Shown here: in pieces, positions 16,862 to 25,937 of the stretch | Layout of the letters: each line of letters opens with the position of its first letter | Numbering within the stretch: position 1 is the stretch's first letter | Assembly (NCBI RefSeq): GCF_016862975.1 | Contig: NZ_BONZ01000055.1 | Span: 62,001 to 126,000, forward strand | DNA length: 64,000 nucleotides | From: Rugosimonospora africana | GTDB taxonomy: Bacteria > Actinomycetota > Actinomycetes > Mycobacteriales > Micromonosporaceae | Direction: 5' to 3' | The notes under the pieces: model-generated | Databases searched by the model: none | What the model saw: only the letters and a program-made list of their open reading frames with translations | Told to the model about the DNA's origin: nothing | Translations under genes and position numbers: made by a program

Positions 16862-18961
16862 GTGGCCGGGCCGATCAGTCCGCGTCCGGTACACCAATGG
16901 CAGCCGGACTACCTGCCCGCGTACCTGTCCAACGGCCTGATCGGGTTGCGCGTCGGCCATATCCCACTGCTCTACGGCATCGCCATGCTCAGCGGTTTCG
17001 AGGGACTGGACCCCGCCACGTTGGTCGAGTCGTTCGCGCCCGTCCCCTACCCGCTCGGCGGGGACATCCGGATCGGCCGCGCGGCGCTGTCCGATCCCGG
17101 GCGGGCGAAGCTGCGGGAGCAGCGCTACGACTTCTCGTGCGGCGAACTGATCACCATCGTTGACTTCGAGACCGACGAAGCCCGAGCCGAGATCGAAATC
17201 CTCACTCTGTGCAGCCGCACACAGCCGACCATCGTGCTGCAGGAGGTGAAGCTGCGCGTCGACCGCGACACCGAGCTGTCGATGTCGACGAGTGTGGACG
17301 CACGTAACACTCCCGGCTCGTGGACGCATGACGAACCGGGCAGCCTGGAGAGCCGGTCGGACTGGCCGGAGGGGCCCTTCCGTTGGCGCAGCCTCGGTGA
17401 ACTCAGTGCATGCGGCATCACTTTCGCGACCGAACTGCTGGGCATGGACCGGTTCGAGCGATCCTTCGATCACCGGTCGGGCGAGTTGCTGACCACGAAC
17501 TACGCGTTCTACGCCAAGGCCGGCCAGGAGTACCGGCTGCGCCAGGTGGTCAGCCTCGTCCCGCAGTCCCTGCACTCCCAGCCACACATGCAGGCGGCAA
17601 GGCTGGTGGACGAGGCCCGCTGGCGCGGGTTCGACAACCTGCGGCAGGACAACCGTGTCGCGTGGGAGCGGCTCTGGCGGGGGCGGATCGTGCTGGAGGG
17701 GGCGTCGACCCGGTGGCAGGCGTTCGTCGACGCGGCGTTCTACTACCTGCAGGCGTCGGTACACGCGTCCTCGCCGAGCGCCACGTCGGTGTTCGGCTTG
17801 TCGTACTGGCCGAACTACCACTACTACCGCGGTCACCTCATGTGGGACCTGGAAACCTTCGCCGTACCGCCGCTGCTGCTCACTCAGCCGGCGGCCGCAC
17901 AGGGAATGCTCCGCTACCGCAGTTCCCGGCTGGACGCGGCGAACTCCAACGCGACACTGACCGGCTACCACGGCGCCCAGTTCCCCTGGGAGAGCAGCTT
18001 GCGGATGGGACACGAGGCCGCACCGCTGGGGGCGCGGGGTCCGGCCACCGAACACCACGTGAGCATGGATGTCGCCATCGCGTTCGCCCGGTACGTGCAC
18101 GCGACCGGCGACAAGACGTTCGCACGCAACGAGGCGTGGCCGTTGCTGTCCGGTGTGGCTGACTGGATCGAGAGCCGGGTCGAGCGCACCGACCGGGGGT
18201 ACGAGATCCGCGGCGTGATCGGCATCGCGGAGACCGGCACGACGGTGGACAACAGCGTGTTCACCAACATGGCCGCGGTCGTGGCGCTGCGAGAGACCAC
18301 CGCGATCGCGCGAGATCTGCAACTGCCATACCGGCGGTGCTGGGAGAGCATCGCCGACGGGATGGTCATCCCGAAGGACCAGAGACAGGGCATCATCGTC
18401 AACCACGACCAGTACCGGCCGGACGAGGAGCAGGGAGCGACCCCGGAGGCGGCGGCCGGCATGTTCCCGGCCGGATACCAGGTGGGCCCCGAACTGGAGC
18501 GCCAGACGCTGAAGTACTACGTCTCGATGGCCGACGAGTACGCGGGCCAGCCGATGCTCTCCGCGATGCTCGGCGTGTACGCGGCCCGGCTCGGCGATCG
18601 GGCGCGCTCGCTCGACCTGTTTGAGAAGGGGTACGGGGAGTTCATCGTCGACCCGTACACGATCACCCTGGAGTACAGCCCGAGCGCCTACCCCGACCAC
18701 CCGCGCGCCGGCCCGTTCACCGCCAACCTGGGCGGTTTCCTGACCAGTTGCCTGTACGGCCTGACCGGCATGCAGCTCAGCTCGGGCGACCCGTCGACCT
18801 GGTTCCGGCGCAAGGTGATCCTGCCGAAGGGGTGGGACGCGATCCACTCGGACAGCGTCTGGGTCCGGGGCCGCCCGGTCTCCCTGCACGCCGGGCACGG
18901 CGACGACCGTGGTCAGTTCGGCGAGGGCAGCGGCGAGACGGACACCGCCGCCGCCTGGTGA
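16862..18961 (+). CDS. GH65-like glycoside hydrolase (PGGHG/ATHL1-type), cytoplasmic
   Basis: A 699-residue protein without a signal peptide, start GTG. It has the N-terminal beta-sandwich of clan GH-L and an (alpha/alpha)6 barrel: HLMWDLETFAVPPLLL with D329, GYHGAQFPWESS, and VIGIAETGTTVDNSVFTN, where E457 sits at the general-acid position of GH65 phosphorylases. The motifs fit the GH65 branch related to protein-glucosylgalactosyl-hydroxylysine glucosidase better than trehalose or maltose phosphorylase, so hydrolysis of an alpha-glucoside is my guess. A kojibiose-type phosphorylase is an alternative. The next gene is a 2-hydroxyacid dehydrogenase 74 bp on, possibly co-transcribed. Confidence 0.78.
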   Translation: MAGPISPRPVHQWQPDYLPAYLSNGLIGLRVGHIPLLYGIAMLSGFEGLDPATLVESFAPVPYPLGGDIRIGRAALSDPGRAKLREQRYDFSCGELITIVDFETDEARAEIEILTLCSRTQPTIVLQEVKLRVDRDTELSMSTSVDARNTPGSWTHDEPGSLESRSDWPEGPFRWRSLGELSACGITFATELLGMDRFERSFDHRSGELLTTNYAFYAKAGQEYRLRQVVSLVPQSLHSQPHMQAARLVDEARWRGFDNLRQDNRVAWERLWRGRIVLEGASTRWQAFVDAAFYYLQASVHASSPSATSVFGLSYWPNYHYYRGHLMWDLETFAVPPLLLTQPAAAQGMLRYRSSRLDAANSNATLTGYHGAQFPWESSLRMGHEAAPLGARGPATEHHVSMDVAIAFARYVHATGDKTFARNEAWPLLSGVADWIESRVERTDRGYEIRGVIGIAETGTTVDNSVFTNMAAVVALRETTAIARDLQLPYRRCWESIADGMVIPKDQRQGIIVNHDQYRPDEEQGATPEAAAGMFPAGYQVGPELERQTLKYYVSMADEYAGQPMLSAMLGVYAARLGDRARSLDLFEKGYGEFIVDPYTITLEYSPSAYPDHPRAGPFTANLGGFLTSCLYGLTGMQLSSGDPSTWFRRKVILPKGWDAIHSDSVWVRGRPVSLHAGHGDDRGQFGEGSGETDTAAAW

Positions 18962-19035
18962 CCGCGGCGAGCCTGCCGCGGCGACCATGACATGATCCCG
19001 GTGACCGCGTCGAGCGCTCCGGGAGGCGGGTTATC

Positions 19036-19986
19036 GTGACGGTTCGGGTCGCTGTGCTGGATGACTACCAGGACGTGTCGCGCACGTTCGCCGACTGGGG
19101 CAGCCTCGGCGACCAGGCTGAGTTGACCGTCTTCACCGATCACGTCGATGACACCGCGGTACTGGTCGAGCGGCTGGCCGGGTTCGACGTGGTGGTCGCG
19201 ATGCGGGAACGCACCCCGTTTCCGGCCGTTGTGCTCGATCGCCTGCCCCGGCTCCGGCTGCTGATCACGACCGGCATGGCGAACGCCGCCATCGACCTGG
19301 CCGCGGCCGAGCGGCGCGGCGTCACGGTCTGCGGCACGTCCAGCCTGCCAACCGGTACCGCCGAGTTGACCTGGGGCCTGATTCTGGCGCTGCTGCGCCA
19401 CATCCCCGACGAGTCGAGGCGGGTCCAGTCCGGAGGCTGGCAGGCCACCGTCGGGCGCGACCTGAGCGGCAGCACGCTCGGCGTGATCGGCCTGGGCCGG
19501 ATGGGTGTCCAGGTGGCGAAGGTCGGGCAGGCGTTCGGCATGGACGTGGTCGCCTGGAGCCAGAACCTGCGGCCGGAGCAGGCCGCGGCGATGGGCGCCC
19601 GCGCGGTGACCCGGGACGAGCTGCTGTCCGGGTCGGACGTGGTGACGATCCACCTCAAGCTGAGTGAGCGTACCCGTGGGCTGATCGGCGAGGCCGAGCT
19701 GCGGTCGATGCGTCCGGACGCGTACCTGATCAACACGTCGCGCGGGCCGATCGTCGACGAGGCCGCTCTGCTCACCGCGCTGCGCGAAGGCTGGATCGCC
19801 GGGGCGGGGCTGGACGTCTTCGACGCCGAGCCGCTACCCGCCGACCACCCGCTGCGTACCGCGCCGAACACGGTGCTGACACCGCACCTCGGGTACGTCA
19901 CCCGGGGGACCTACCAGAGGTTCTTCGGCGAGGCGGTCGAGGACATCGCCGCGTTCCTCAAGGGGCAGCCGGTCCGCGTGCTGTGA
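19036..19986 (+). CDS. D-2-hydroxyacid dehydrogenase family protein
   Basis: A 316-residue NAD-dependent oxidoreductase starting at GTG. It has the Rossmann motif GVIGLGRMG near 155, INTSRGPIVDE with the substrate-binding Arg, GAGLDVFDAEPLP with the conserved acidic residue and TPHLGY with the catalytic His. It reduces a 2-keto acid or oxidises a D-2-hydroxyacid. Its general pattern is like plant-type phosphoglycerate or hydroxypyruvate dehydrogenases but without an ACT domain. Serine synthesis is therefore unlikely and the natural substrate is open. Confidence 0.85.
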   Translation: MTVRVAVLDDYQDVSRTFADWGSLGDQAELTVFTDHVDDTAVLVERLAGFDVVVAMRERTPFPAVVLDRLPRLRLLITTGMANAAIDLAAAERRGVTVCGTSSLPTGTAELTWGLILALLRHIPDESRRVQSGGWQATVGRDLSGSTLGVIGLGRMGVQVAKVGQAFGMDVVAWSQNLRPEQAAAMGARAVTRDELLSGSDVVTIHLKLSERTRGLIGEAELRSMRPDAYLINTSRGPIVDEAALLTALREGWIAGAGLDVFDAEPLPADHPLRTAPNTVLTPHLGYVTRGTYQRFFGEAVEDIAAFLKGQPVRVL

Positions 19987-20107
19987 GCGTGCCGGAAGCG
20001 GTCCGCGGGTAAACCGATCGGCCGCGACAGACGTGGTACGGGCACGGCCGGATCGGCCGCCGGAGGTCGCCTGGACGACTTCCGCCCGTACCACGAAGGA
20101 AACCCTC

Positions 20108-20803
20108 ATGCGTACCATCCTCCGCCGCACCACCGTACTGGCCGCCCTGGCGCTCGCCGGCGGGATCGCCACGATCACCGTGCCGTCGTGCACCTCCACA
20201 GCGTCTCCCGGGCCGGCGGCGTCCGGCCCGCCGGCAACGTCCGCTCCGTCGGCAACGTCCACAGTGGCCGCCGCGTCCACAGTGGTCCCTTCCACAGTGA
20301 TCCCGTCTACGGCGATCCCGTCCACAGTGGTCCCGTCCACAGTGGCCAGTGATCTCCCGGCACCGGCCGGGACCGCTCCGGTCACCGGTACCGCGACCGC
20401 CGACCCCTGGGGCCCGACGCCTCCCGTGCTGACCGGTGTGCGTACCGGCCGGCACGCCAACTTCGACCGCACCGTCTTCGACTTCACCGGCGGTACGCCG
20501 GGCTTCCGGGTCGAGTACGGCGACCTGCGCCAGGAGGGCACCGGCGCACTCGTGCCGCTGGCCGGCGCGGCGCACCTGCACGTGGAGTTCACCGGTGCCT
20601 ACACCCGCGATCCGCGTACCGGCGCCGGCCGTTTCGACCTGCATACCGTGGCCAACCCCGCCCTGCCGACGCTGCGCCAGGTCAGGTTCGGCGGCGAGTT
20701 CGAGGCGCACATCGCGGCCGGACTCGGGTTGACGCACCGGGCGGGGTTCCGGGCGTTCGCGCTCAGCAACCCGCCGCGCGTCGTGGTCGACGTGGCCCAC
20801 TGA
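20108..20803 (+). CDS. AMIN-like domain secreted lipoprotein with repeat linker
   Basis: I start at the ATG at 20108, after GAAGGAAA. The 231-residue protein has a lipoprotein-like leader (TVLAALALAGGIATITVPSC, acylated Cys near 28). Residues about 51-81 are a Ser-Thr-Val-Pro linker built from the repeat STVVP. Residues about 105-231 match the AMIN-like domain of actinobacterial lipoproteins (NFDRTVFDFTGGTPGFRVEYGDLRQEG ... NPPRVVVDVAH), probably a cell-envelope binding module. No enzyme motif is visible. Confidence 0.75.
   Translation: MRTILRRTTVLAALALAGGIATITVPSCTSTASPGPAASGPPATSAPSATSTVAAASTVVPSTVIPSTAIPSTVVPSTVASDLPAPAGTAPVTGTATADPWGPTPPVLTGVRTGRHANFDRTVFDFTGGTPGFRVEYGDLRQEGTGALVPLAGAAHLHVEFTGAYTRDPRTGAGRFDLHTVANPALPTLRQVRFGGEFEAHIAAGLGLTHRAGFRAFALSNPPRVVVDVAH
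20258..20350 (+). repeat. In-frame 15-bp tandem repeat in the AMIN-like gene
   Basis: Units related to TCCACAGTGGTCCCG start at 20276, 20291, 20306, 20321 and 20336, with an extra offset copy at 20258. They encode the STVVP linker. The 10-bp core TCCACAGTGG also occurs singly at about 35920 and 59610. Confidence 0.85.
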
Positions 20804-20810
20804 AACGGTG

Positions 20811-20851
20811 CGGCGGGCCGCCCGGACGCGGTGCGCCCGGACGGCCCGCCG
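20811..20851. terminator. Terminator after the AMIN-like gene
   Basis: CGGCGGGCCG at 20811-20820 pairs perfectly with 20842-20851 around a 21-nt loop that can itself fold. It lies 8 bp after the stop and about 70 bp beyond the end of the convergent carboxypeptidase gene. Confidence 0.7.
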
Positions 20852-20884
20852 AATCAGGCGGGCTCAGGCTGTGCTGCGTGGGCC

Positions 20885-20925
20885 TGTGCTCGCCTCCGCC
20901 AAAGACCGGCTCCGGCGGCGCTCAG
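20885..20925 (-). repeat. 41-bp gene-end repeat, copy at the M14 carboxypeptidase stop
   Basis: This 41-bp element is identical at 37 positions to the two copies at 51143-51183 and 51202-51242. On the minus strand it starts just around the stop codon TGA of the carboxypeptidase gene and runs 3' as TGAGCGCCGCCGGAGCC...GGCGGAGGCGAGCACA. Confidence 0.8.
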
Positions 20926-22301
20926 GCGTAAGGCGCCTTCGCGATCCCCGCCACATACATCAGTGCGCCGAGGTTCTTGCTGTACTGGCCGGCGGTGCAC
21001 GAGTACGCCGGCGTGAAGCTGCCGCAGCTGTCCACCTCGATGGTGAAGCTGGCGATGCCCAACTCGCCGTACGCCCAGTCGTCGCTGGTACCCGACGCGT
21101 TGTAGAGGATCTCGCCGGGCTGCCCGTACGGGTAGTGGTTGTAGGTGCTCATCTTCGCCGCGATGGCGCGCAGCTTGGCGTCGTTGCCGGTGTGGGTGTT
21201 GCTCCAGCCCCACGGGAACAGGTTCATCCCGGCGTCCGAGTGCATCGTGATCATCGCACCCCGGGTGGTGGCCGGCGCCGCCGTGCTGTCGCCGGTACCG
21301 CGCTGGTCGGCAAACAGTTCACGGAACAGGGCCTCGATCGCCGTGGTCTCCGGCTCGCTGTTGGCACTGGCGCCCGGGTACTGCTGACCGCACGTGCTGG
21401 TGTCGATGCCGGTGGTGTGCCAGTGCGTCGAGGTGTTGCGGTTGAGGTCGACGCCGAGCTGGTTGCTGGCCGTCGGCGGGTTCGAGCAGCCGCTGCCGTG
21501 CTCGTTCTTGCGCTGCAGGTACGGGCGGTTGCCGCCCAGTTGAACCTCGGCGACGCCGTCCGGGTTCACCACCGGGATCACCCAGACCTCGGTGCTGTTC
21601 AGCAGCGTCGAGACCGAGGAGTCGGTGGCGTAGTCGTTCGCCAGGTGATCGATGAAGCGCCAGGAGATGTCACCGGTCACGATCTCGCGAGCGTGGATCT
21701 GCGTCATCAGCAGGAAGCGCGGCTTGGGGGCGTTCGGCGTGAGCGCGCAGTCGCCGGCCTGCTTGTGGGTCAGGCAGATGGCCTTGAGGTCGTAGCCGGC
21801 CGACGAGTTGCGGGTCTTGAGGTACGAGTTGCCGTAGTCGACCACCGTCGCCAGGTCCGGGTGGTTGGCCGCGATCAGGTCGAGGTGGGCGTACTGGGCG
21901 TTGAGTGTGTGGTACCCGCCGTCGTAGGTCTCGTCGACCGCCGCCGCGGGCGCCACCGCGAACGGTGAGCTCTGGCTCTTCGGTGTGGCCCAGTTCGCCG
22001 GTGCCAGCGCCTGGGTCGAGGACGGCGCGAAGCCGGCCGCCCGGAGCGTGGCGGCACTGCCGGCGTCGCCGAGCACGAACAGGTCCGCTCCGCTGCGCCG
22101 TTCCAGCACGTCGAATCCGCTGGAGATCAGGCGCTGCGCGGCGGCCTCGGTCGGCGCCGGTACGCGGTAGATGTACAGCTGCTGCGAGGTTGCGCTCGCC
22201 CGCGGTGATGGATCCGCCGTGGCGGCCGGCGCGCTCAGTGCGAGCGCGGCGGCGACCGCGACCAGGACACAGCCCACCTTGCGGGTCCGGGGTAGACGCA
22301 T
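20922..22301 (-). CDS. Secreted M14 zinc carboxypeptidase
   Basis: The best start is the ATG at 22301 after GGGAGGT, giving 459 residues and a clear signal peptide (VGCVLVAVAAALALSAPAATA). A propeptide-like region follows. The M14 domain has the zinc ligands H203 and E206 (IHARE) and H354 (MHSDAG), the substrate-binding GVDLNRN, and catalytic E422 (FTIEVDSCG), so it should be active. Asn-Arg in the NRN position and paired Cys residues fit the secreted actinobacterial carboxypeptidase T/A group. It would release C-terminal amino acids from extracellular peptides. The adjacent peptide ABC locus could use its products. Confidence 0.9.
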   Translation of the reverse strand: MRLPRTRKVGCVLVAVAAALALSAPAATADPSPRASATSQQLYIYRVPAPTEAAAQRLISSGFDVLERRSGADLFVLGDAGSAATLRAAGFAPSSTQALAPANWATPKSQSSPFAVAPAAAVDETYDGGYHTLNAQYAHLDLIAANHPDLATVVDYGNSYLKTRNSSAGYDLKAICLTHKQAGDCALTPNAPKPRFLLMTQIHAREIVTGDISWRFIDHLANDYATDSSVSTLLNSTEVWVIPVVNPDGVAEVQLGGNRPYLQRKNEHGSGCSNPPTASNQLGVDLNRNTSTHWHTTGIDTSTCGQQYPGASANSEPETTAIEALFRELFADQRGTGDSTAAPATTRGAMITMHSDAGMNLFPWGWSNTHTGNDAKLRAIAAKMSTYNHYPYGQPGEILYNASGTSDDWAYGELGIASFTIEVDSCGSFTPAYSCTAGQYSKNLGALMYVAGIAKAPYA

Positions 22302-22451
22302 CGGGGACCTCCCGTCGACTCGTAGCCGGCCGTGCGGCCTGTTGGCCGCGACAGCCACGAAGACATCGGGATTCCCGAATGTCCTCGGATCGGCTCACTG
22401 TACGGGACGCCACCGAATACATCTAGAGACGTCGATGTGGCTAACCCGTCT

Positions 22452-23483
22452 TCAGGCGGCTTCGGCGCGCTCCCGGGCGTCGGCCAGAGACTCGTCGGCG
22501 AAGTGGCAGGCCGCCACCCGGTTCGCGTCGCCGCCGATCGCGAGCAGCTGTGGCTGCTCCCGGCCGCAGAGGTCCTTCGACAGCCGGCAGCGGGTGTGGA
22601 AGCGGCAGCCGGCCGGCGGATCCGTCGGGCTGGGCGGGTCGCCGGCCAGCGGGATGCGGTTGGCCATCCGGCCCCGGTTCGCCCGGTCCACCACCGGCGA
22701 CGCGGACAGCAGCGCCTGGGTGTACGGGTGGGCCGGCTGGTCGTACACCGTGTCGGTCTCACCGACCTCGGCGAGCCGGCCCAGGTACATCACCGCCGTA
22801 CGGTCCGCGACGTGCCGTACCACCGACAGGTCGTGGGCGATGAACACCATCGCGATGTTCATCCGCTTCTGCAGGTCGCGCAGCAGGTTCACGACCTGGG
22901 CCTGAACCGACACGTCCAGCGCGGACACCGGCTCGTCGCAGACCAGCACCTCCGGCTCCAGGGCGAGCGCGCGGGCGATGCCGATGCGCTGGCGCTGGCC
23001 GCCGGAGAACTGGTGCGGGTACCGGTTCATCAGTTCCGGAGCGAGGCCGACCAGAGCGAGCAGCTCGGCGACCCGATCCCGGCGGGCTGCCGCGTTCGGC
23101 ATGAGCCGGTGCACGACCAGCGGTTCGCCGATGAGTTCGAGCACGGTCATCCGCGGGTCGAGCGAGGTGTACGGGTCCTGGAAGACCATCTGCACGCGCC
23201 TGCGCAGCTCCCTGAGGTCGCCGCCCCGGGCGTGCGCGATGTCCCGGCCGTGCACCATGATCGTTCCCGTGTCCGGCCGGTCCAGACCGACGAGCATGCG
23301 GGCCAGCGTGGTCTTGCCGCAGCCGGACTCGCCGACGATGCCCAGGGACTCGCCGGCGGCAAGGGTCAGGTTGATCCCGTCGACAGCGCTGACCCGGGTC
23401 CGGCCGGCCTGGCCGCGCCCGCCGCGGAAGGTCTTGTGCAGGTTCTGGGCGTCGAGAACCACGTCACCCGGTGACGGCTGCAT
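22452..23483 (-). CDS. Peptide ABC transporter ATP-binding protein (OppF/DppF-like)
   Basis: I start at the ATG at 23483 after GAGGAGG, giving 343 residues and a 20-bp overlap with the upstream ATPase gene, so the two are coupled. Motifs: Walker [10 protein letters not shown], signature [16 protein letters not shown], Walker [13 protein letters not shown], switch His in [10 protein letters not shown]. The C-terminus has the oligo/dipeptide-type extension with four Cys ([16 protein letters not shown]). It energises import with the partner ATPase and the permeases encoded divergently at 27.5-29.4 kb. Confidence 0.9.
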   Translation of the reverse strand: MQPSPGDVVLDAQNLHKTFRGGRGQAGRTRVSAVDGINLTLAAGESLGIVGESGCGKTTLARMLVGLDRPDTGTIMVHGRDIAHARGGDLRELRRRVQMVFQDPYTSLDPRMTVLELIGEPLVVHRLMPNAAARRDRVAELLALVGLAPELMNRYPHQFSGGQRQRIGIARALALEPEVLVCDEPVSALDVSVQAQVVNLLRDLQKRMNIAMVFIAHDLSVVRHVADRTAVMYLGRLAEVGETDTVYDQPAHPYTQALLSASPVVDRANRGRMANRIPLAGDPPSPTDPPAGCRFHTRCRLSKDLCGREQPQLLAIGGDANRVAACHFADESLADARERAEAA

Positions 23484-24465
23484 CGAGCACCTCCTCGGTT
23501 CGGTGGCAGGCCGCGGCACGGCCGCCGGCCAGCAGGGTCAGCAGGGGACGGGTGGTCTTGCATTCGTCGACGGCCCACGTGCACCGGGGGTGGAACGGGC
23601 AGCCGGAGGGCTGGTTGGCCGGACTGGGTGGGCTGCCGGGGATGGCGTACAGCTCCTGGCCCCGGGTGTCGGCCTGGGGTACGGAGCGCAGGAGCGCCTG
23701 CGTGTACGGGTGCCCGGGCCGGCTCAGCAGGTCGTCGGCGGTACCCGACTCGACGATCCGGCCGGCGTACATGACCAGGATCCGGTCCGCCACCTCGGAC
23801 ACCACGCCGAGGTCGTGCGTGATGAGCAGGACGGCCATGTTGAGTTCGCGACGCAGCGAGTCGAGCAGTTCCAGGATCTGCGCCTGCACGGTGACGTCCA
23901 GGGCGGTGGTCGGCTCGTCCGCGATGATGAGTTCCGGGCGCAGCGCGATGGCCATGGCGATGAGGATGCGCTGGCGCATGCCGCCGGAGAACTGGTGCGG
24001 GTAGTCGTTCACACGCCGGGTGGGCGCCGGGATGCCGACCTGGCCGAGCAGATTGACCGCTTCGGCGCGGGCCTGCCGGCGCGACATGCCGCGGTGCGTC
24101 CGGAACAGCTCGCCGATCTGGTCGCCGATGGACAGCACCGGGTTGAGCGCGGAGAGGGCGTCCTGGAACACCAGGCTCATCCGGGCGCCGCGCAGCTTGC
24201 GGTGTTCGCTTTCCGGCAGGGCGAGCAGATCGGTGTCGCCGAGCCGGATCTGCTCGGCGGTCACCGACGCGTTGCCGGTGGACAGGCCCATCACCGCGCG
24301 GGCGGTGACCGACTTGCCGGAACCGGATTCGCCGAGCAGCGCGACCAGTTCTCCGGGTGCCACGTCGAGGTCGACGTCGACCACGGCCGGTACCGGACCC
24401 TGGCGGGTGCCGAAGGTTACCGAGAGGCCGCGCACGTTGAGCGCCGGTGACGGCGAGTGATCCAC
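23464..24465 (-). CDS. Peptide ABC transporter ATP-binding protein (OppD/DppD-like)
   Basis: 333 residues, start ATG. Walker A is GESGSGKSV, the signature is [17 protein letters not shown], Walker B is [12 protein letters not shown] and the switch region is [10 protein letters not shown]. The C-terminal extension has the peptide-transporter Cys pattern ([15 protein letters not shown]). It is the first gene of a two-gene leftward operon sharing a 263-bp divergent control region with the M19 dipeptidase gene. Splitting the ATPases from the permeases onto opposite strands is less common than a single operon. Confidence 0.9.
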   Translation of the reverse strand: MDHSPSPALNVRGLSVTFGTRQGPVPAVVDVDLDVAPGELVALLGESGSGKSVTARAVMGLSTGNASVTAEQIRLGDTDLLALPESEHRKLRGARMSLVFQDALSALNPVLSIGDQIGELFRTHRGMSRRQARAEAVNLLGQVGIPAPTRRVNDYPHQFSGGMRQRILIAMAIALRPELIIADEPTTALDVTVQAQILELLDSLRRELNMAVLLITHDLGVVSEVADRILVMYAGRIVESGTADDLLSRPGHPYTQALLRSVPQADTRGQELYAIPGSPPSPANQPSGCPFHPRCTWAVDECKTTRPLLTLLAGGRAAACHRTEEVLDAAVTG

Positions 24466-24572
24466 GACATTTCCTCCATGTTACGCAAAAGGACTTCTAC
24501 GCCTAGAGTTCGCGCTTTCGTCGTCCGTCGCGCCTGTTCCTCGTTCAGATATTGACTTCCACGCCGGATTAT

Positions 24573-24585
24573 TGCAACCCTTGCA
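24573..24585. promoter_or_regulatory. Perfect palindrome in the divergent peptide-locus control region
   Basis: TGCAACCCTTGCA has 5-bp perfect arms and a 3-bp spacer. With the neighbouring palindrome at 24587-24611 it forms a double site midway between the divergent operons. The Lrp-type regulator at the end of the rightward operon is the natural candidate to bind here; that is inference. Confidence 0.55.
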
Positions 24586-24586
24586 T

Positions 24587-24611
24587 TCGTCGCGCCGACG
24601 TGACGCGACGA
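24587..24611. promoter_or_regulatory. Second palindrome in the divergent peptide-locus control region
   Basis: TCGTCGCG and its exact complement CGCGACGA flank a 9-bp spacer. The site lies 118 bp before the dipeptidase start and 122 bp before the OppD-like start, almost exactly central. Confidence 0.55.
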
Positions 24612-24728
24612 TGGCGCCCCGGCACTCCCGGTGACCGGAGGCGCCCAGCGTGACTGCTGGCCCCCGGACGATGCCGTCCGGAGCGCCATGGGCCGCGGTG
24701 TCGCGGCACGAAGAAAGGGGATATTCCA

Positions 24729-25937
24729 ATGCTCGAACCGGCAAAGCGGTACACGGGCTACACGGCCTACGACTACCTGGAGTCAGGAAAAGACTTCAAG
24801 GAGTTCAAGTACGCGAAGCAGCTCGGCCGGGTACCCGAGTATCAGGGGCTGGAACTCTCCGACAGCCAGCGCAGCCGGGTCGTCAAGCTCCTGACCGACG
24901 AGATCGTGATCTCTCTGCACGACCACGTCCAGGTGTTCCCCGAGGACATGGGCCGGCTCCGCGAGCACATCCGCCAGGGGCGCGAACCCACCGGGTACCA
25001 GGGCCTGTCCCGCTCCGGCATGACCGCGGTCTTCGACAACGGCATGGACGGCACCTGCTGCATCTCCAGCGACGCCGGCTGGAAGTACCAGGATGTGCTC
25101 TTCGACCTCGGCGTCCGGATGGCCGACCTGGCGCACCAGGACTTCGTCATCAAGGCCGAGACCGTCGCCGACATCCGGCACGCCCACGAGACCGGCCGGC
25201 TGGCGCACGTCTTCGCGCTGGAGGCGGCGACCCCCATCGAGAACGAGGTCGATCGGCTCGACGTGCTGTACGGCTTCGGCGTACGCCAGATCGGCATCGC
25301 CTACTCCGAGGCCAACTACCTCGGCAGCGGCCTCAAGGAGCGCGGCGACGGCGGGCTCACCTACTTCGGCGAGAAGGCCGTCGAGCGGATGAACAAGCTC
25401 GGCTTCGCCATCGACATCTCGCACTCCGGCGACCGCACCGCGCTGGACGTCATCAACTACTCCAAGAAGCCGGTCTTCATCACGCACTGCGGCTCGCGGG
25501 AGGTCTGGCCGACCAACCGGATGAAGCCCGACGCCCTCATCAAGGCGTGCGCGGACCGGGGTGGCGTGCTCGGCCTGGAGGCCGCGCCGCACACCACGCT
25601 CTCCAACGAGCACCCGAACCACAGCATCGAGTCGGTCATGGACCACTTCACGCACCTGGTCGACATCATCGGCATCGACCACATCGCGTTCGGTCCGGAC
25701 ACCCTGTTCGGGGACCACGTCGGCCTGCACGACGCGTTCGCCGGCAACCTGTCCATCTCTCAGGCACACGGTCACGTGGAGCACCCGAGGGTGGAGTACG
25801 TCGACGGCCTGGAGAACCCGGCCGAGTGTTTCTACAACATCATCGGATGGCTGGTCAGCCACGGCTACTCGGACGACGAGATCCGCAAGGTCGTCGGCGG
25901 CAACATCATCCGTGTCCTCGAGGAGGTTTGGGTCTAG
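24729..25937 (+). CDS. Membrane dipeptidase, M19 family
   Basis: 402 residues, start ATG after AAGAAAGGGGA. It belongs to the renal-dipeptidase-type amidohydrolases: SLHDHVQVF replaces the more usual DGHND metal motif, and the rest of the metal site is seen as FALEAAT (bridging Glu), DISHSGD and ITHCGSREVW (His ligands) and GIDHIAFGPD. No signal peptide is present, so it should work in the cytosol on imported dipeptides. M19 enzymes often accept D-residues at the C-terminal position or cyclic and unusual dipeptides. Its stop overlaps the GTG of the binding-protein gene by one base, showing tight coupling to the transporter. Confidence 0.87.
   Translation: MLEPAKRYTGYTAYDYLESGKDFKEFKYAKQLGRVPEYQGLELSDSQRSRVVKLLTDEIVISLHDHVQVFPEDMGRLREHIRQGREPTGYQGLSRSGMTAVFDNGMDGTCCISSDAGWKYQDVLFDLGVRMADLAHQDFVIKAETVADIRHAHETGRLAHVFALEAATPIENEVDRLDVLYGFGVRQIGIAYSEANYLGSGLKERGDGGLTYFGEKAVERMNKLGFAIDISHSGDRTALDVINYSKKPVFITHCGSREVWPTNRMKPDALIKACADRGGVLGLEAAPHTTLSNEHPNHSIESVMDHFTHLVDIIGIDHIAFGPDTLFGDHVGLHDAFAGNLSISQAHGHVEHPRVEYVDGLENPAECFYNIIGWLVSHGYSDDEIRKVVGGNIIRVLEEVWV

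Noticed and set aside
16487-18988. An 833-codon open frame on the minus strand
   Set aside because: It is antisense to the GH65-like gene. Long antisense frames are expected from GC3-rich codons, and the product resembles no protein family.
20258-20350. TCCACAGTGG repeats as DnaA boxes or an origin
   Set aside because: The sequence departs from the actinobacterial box TTGTCCACA, the units are in frame in a coding linker, and no dnaA or dnaN gene is near.
24650-25936. A long open frame upstream of, and in frame with, the binding-protein gene
   Set aside because: It overlaps the well-supported M19 dipeptidase gene and gives low-complexity Arg/Gly-rich sequence. The lipoprotein leader and GTG at 25937 mark the true start.
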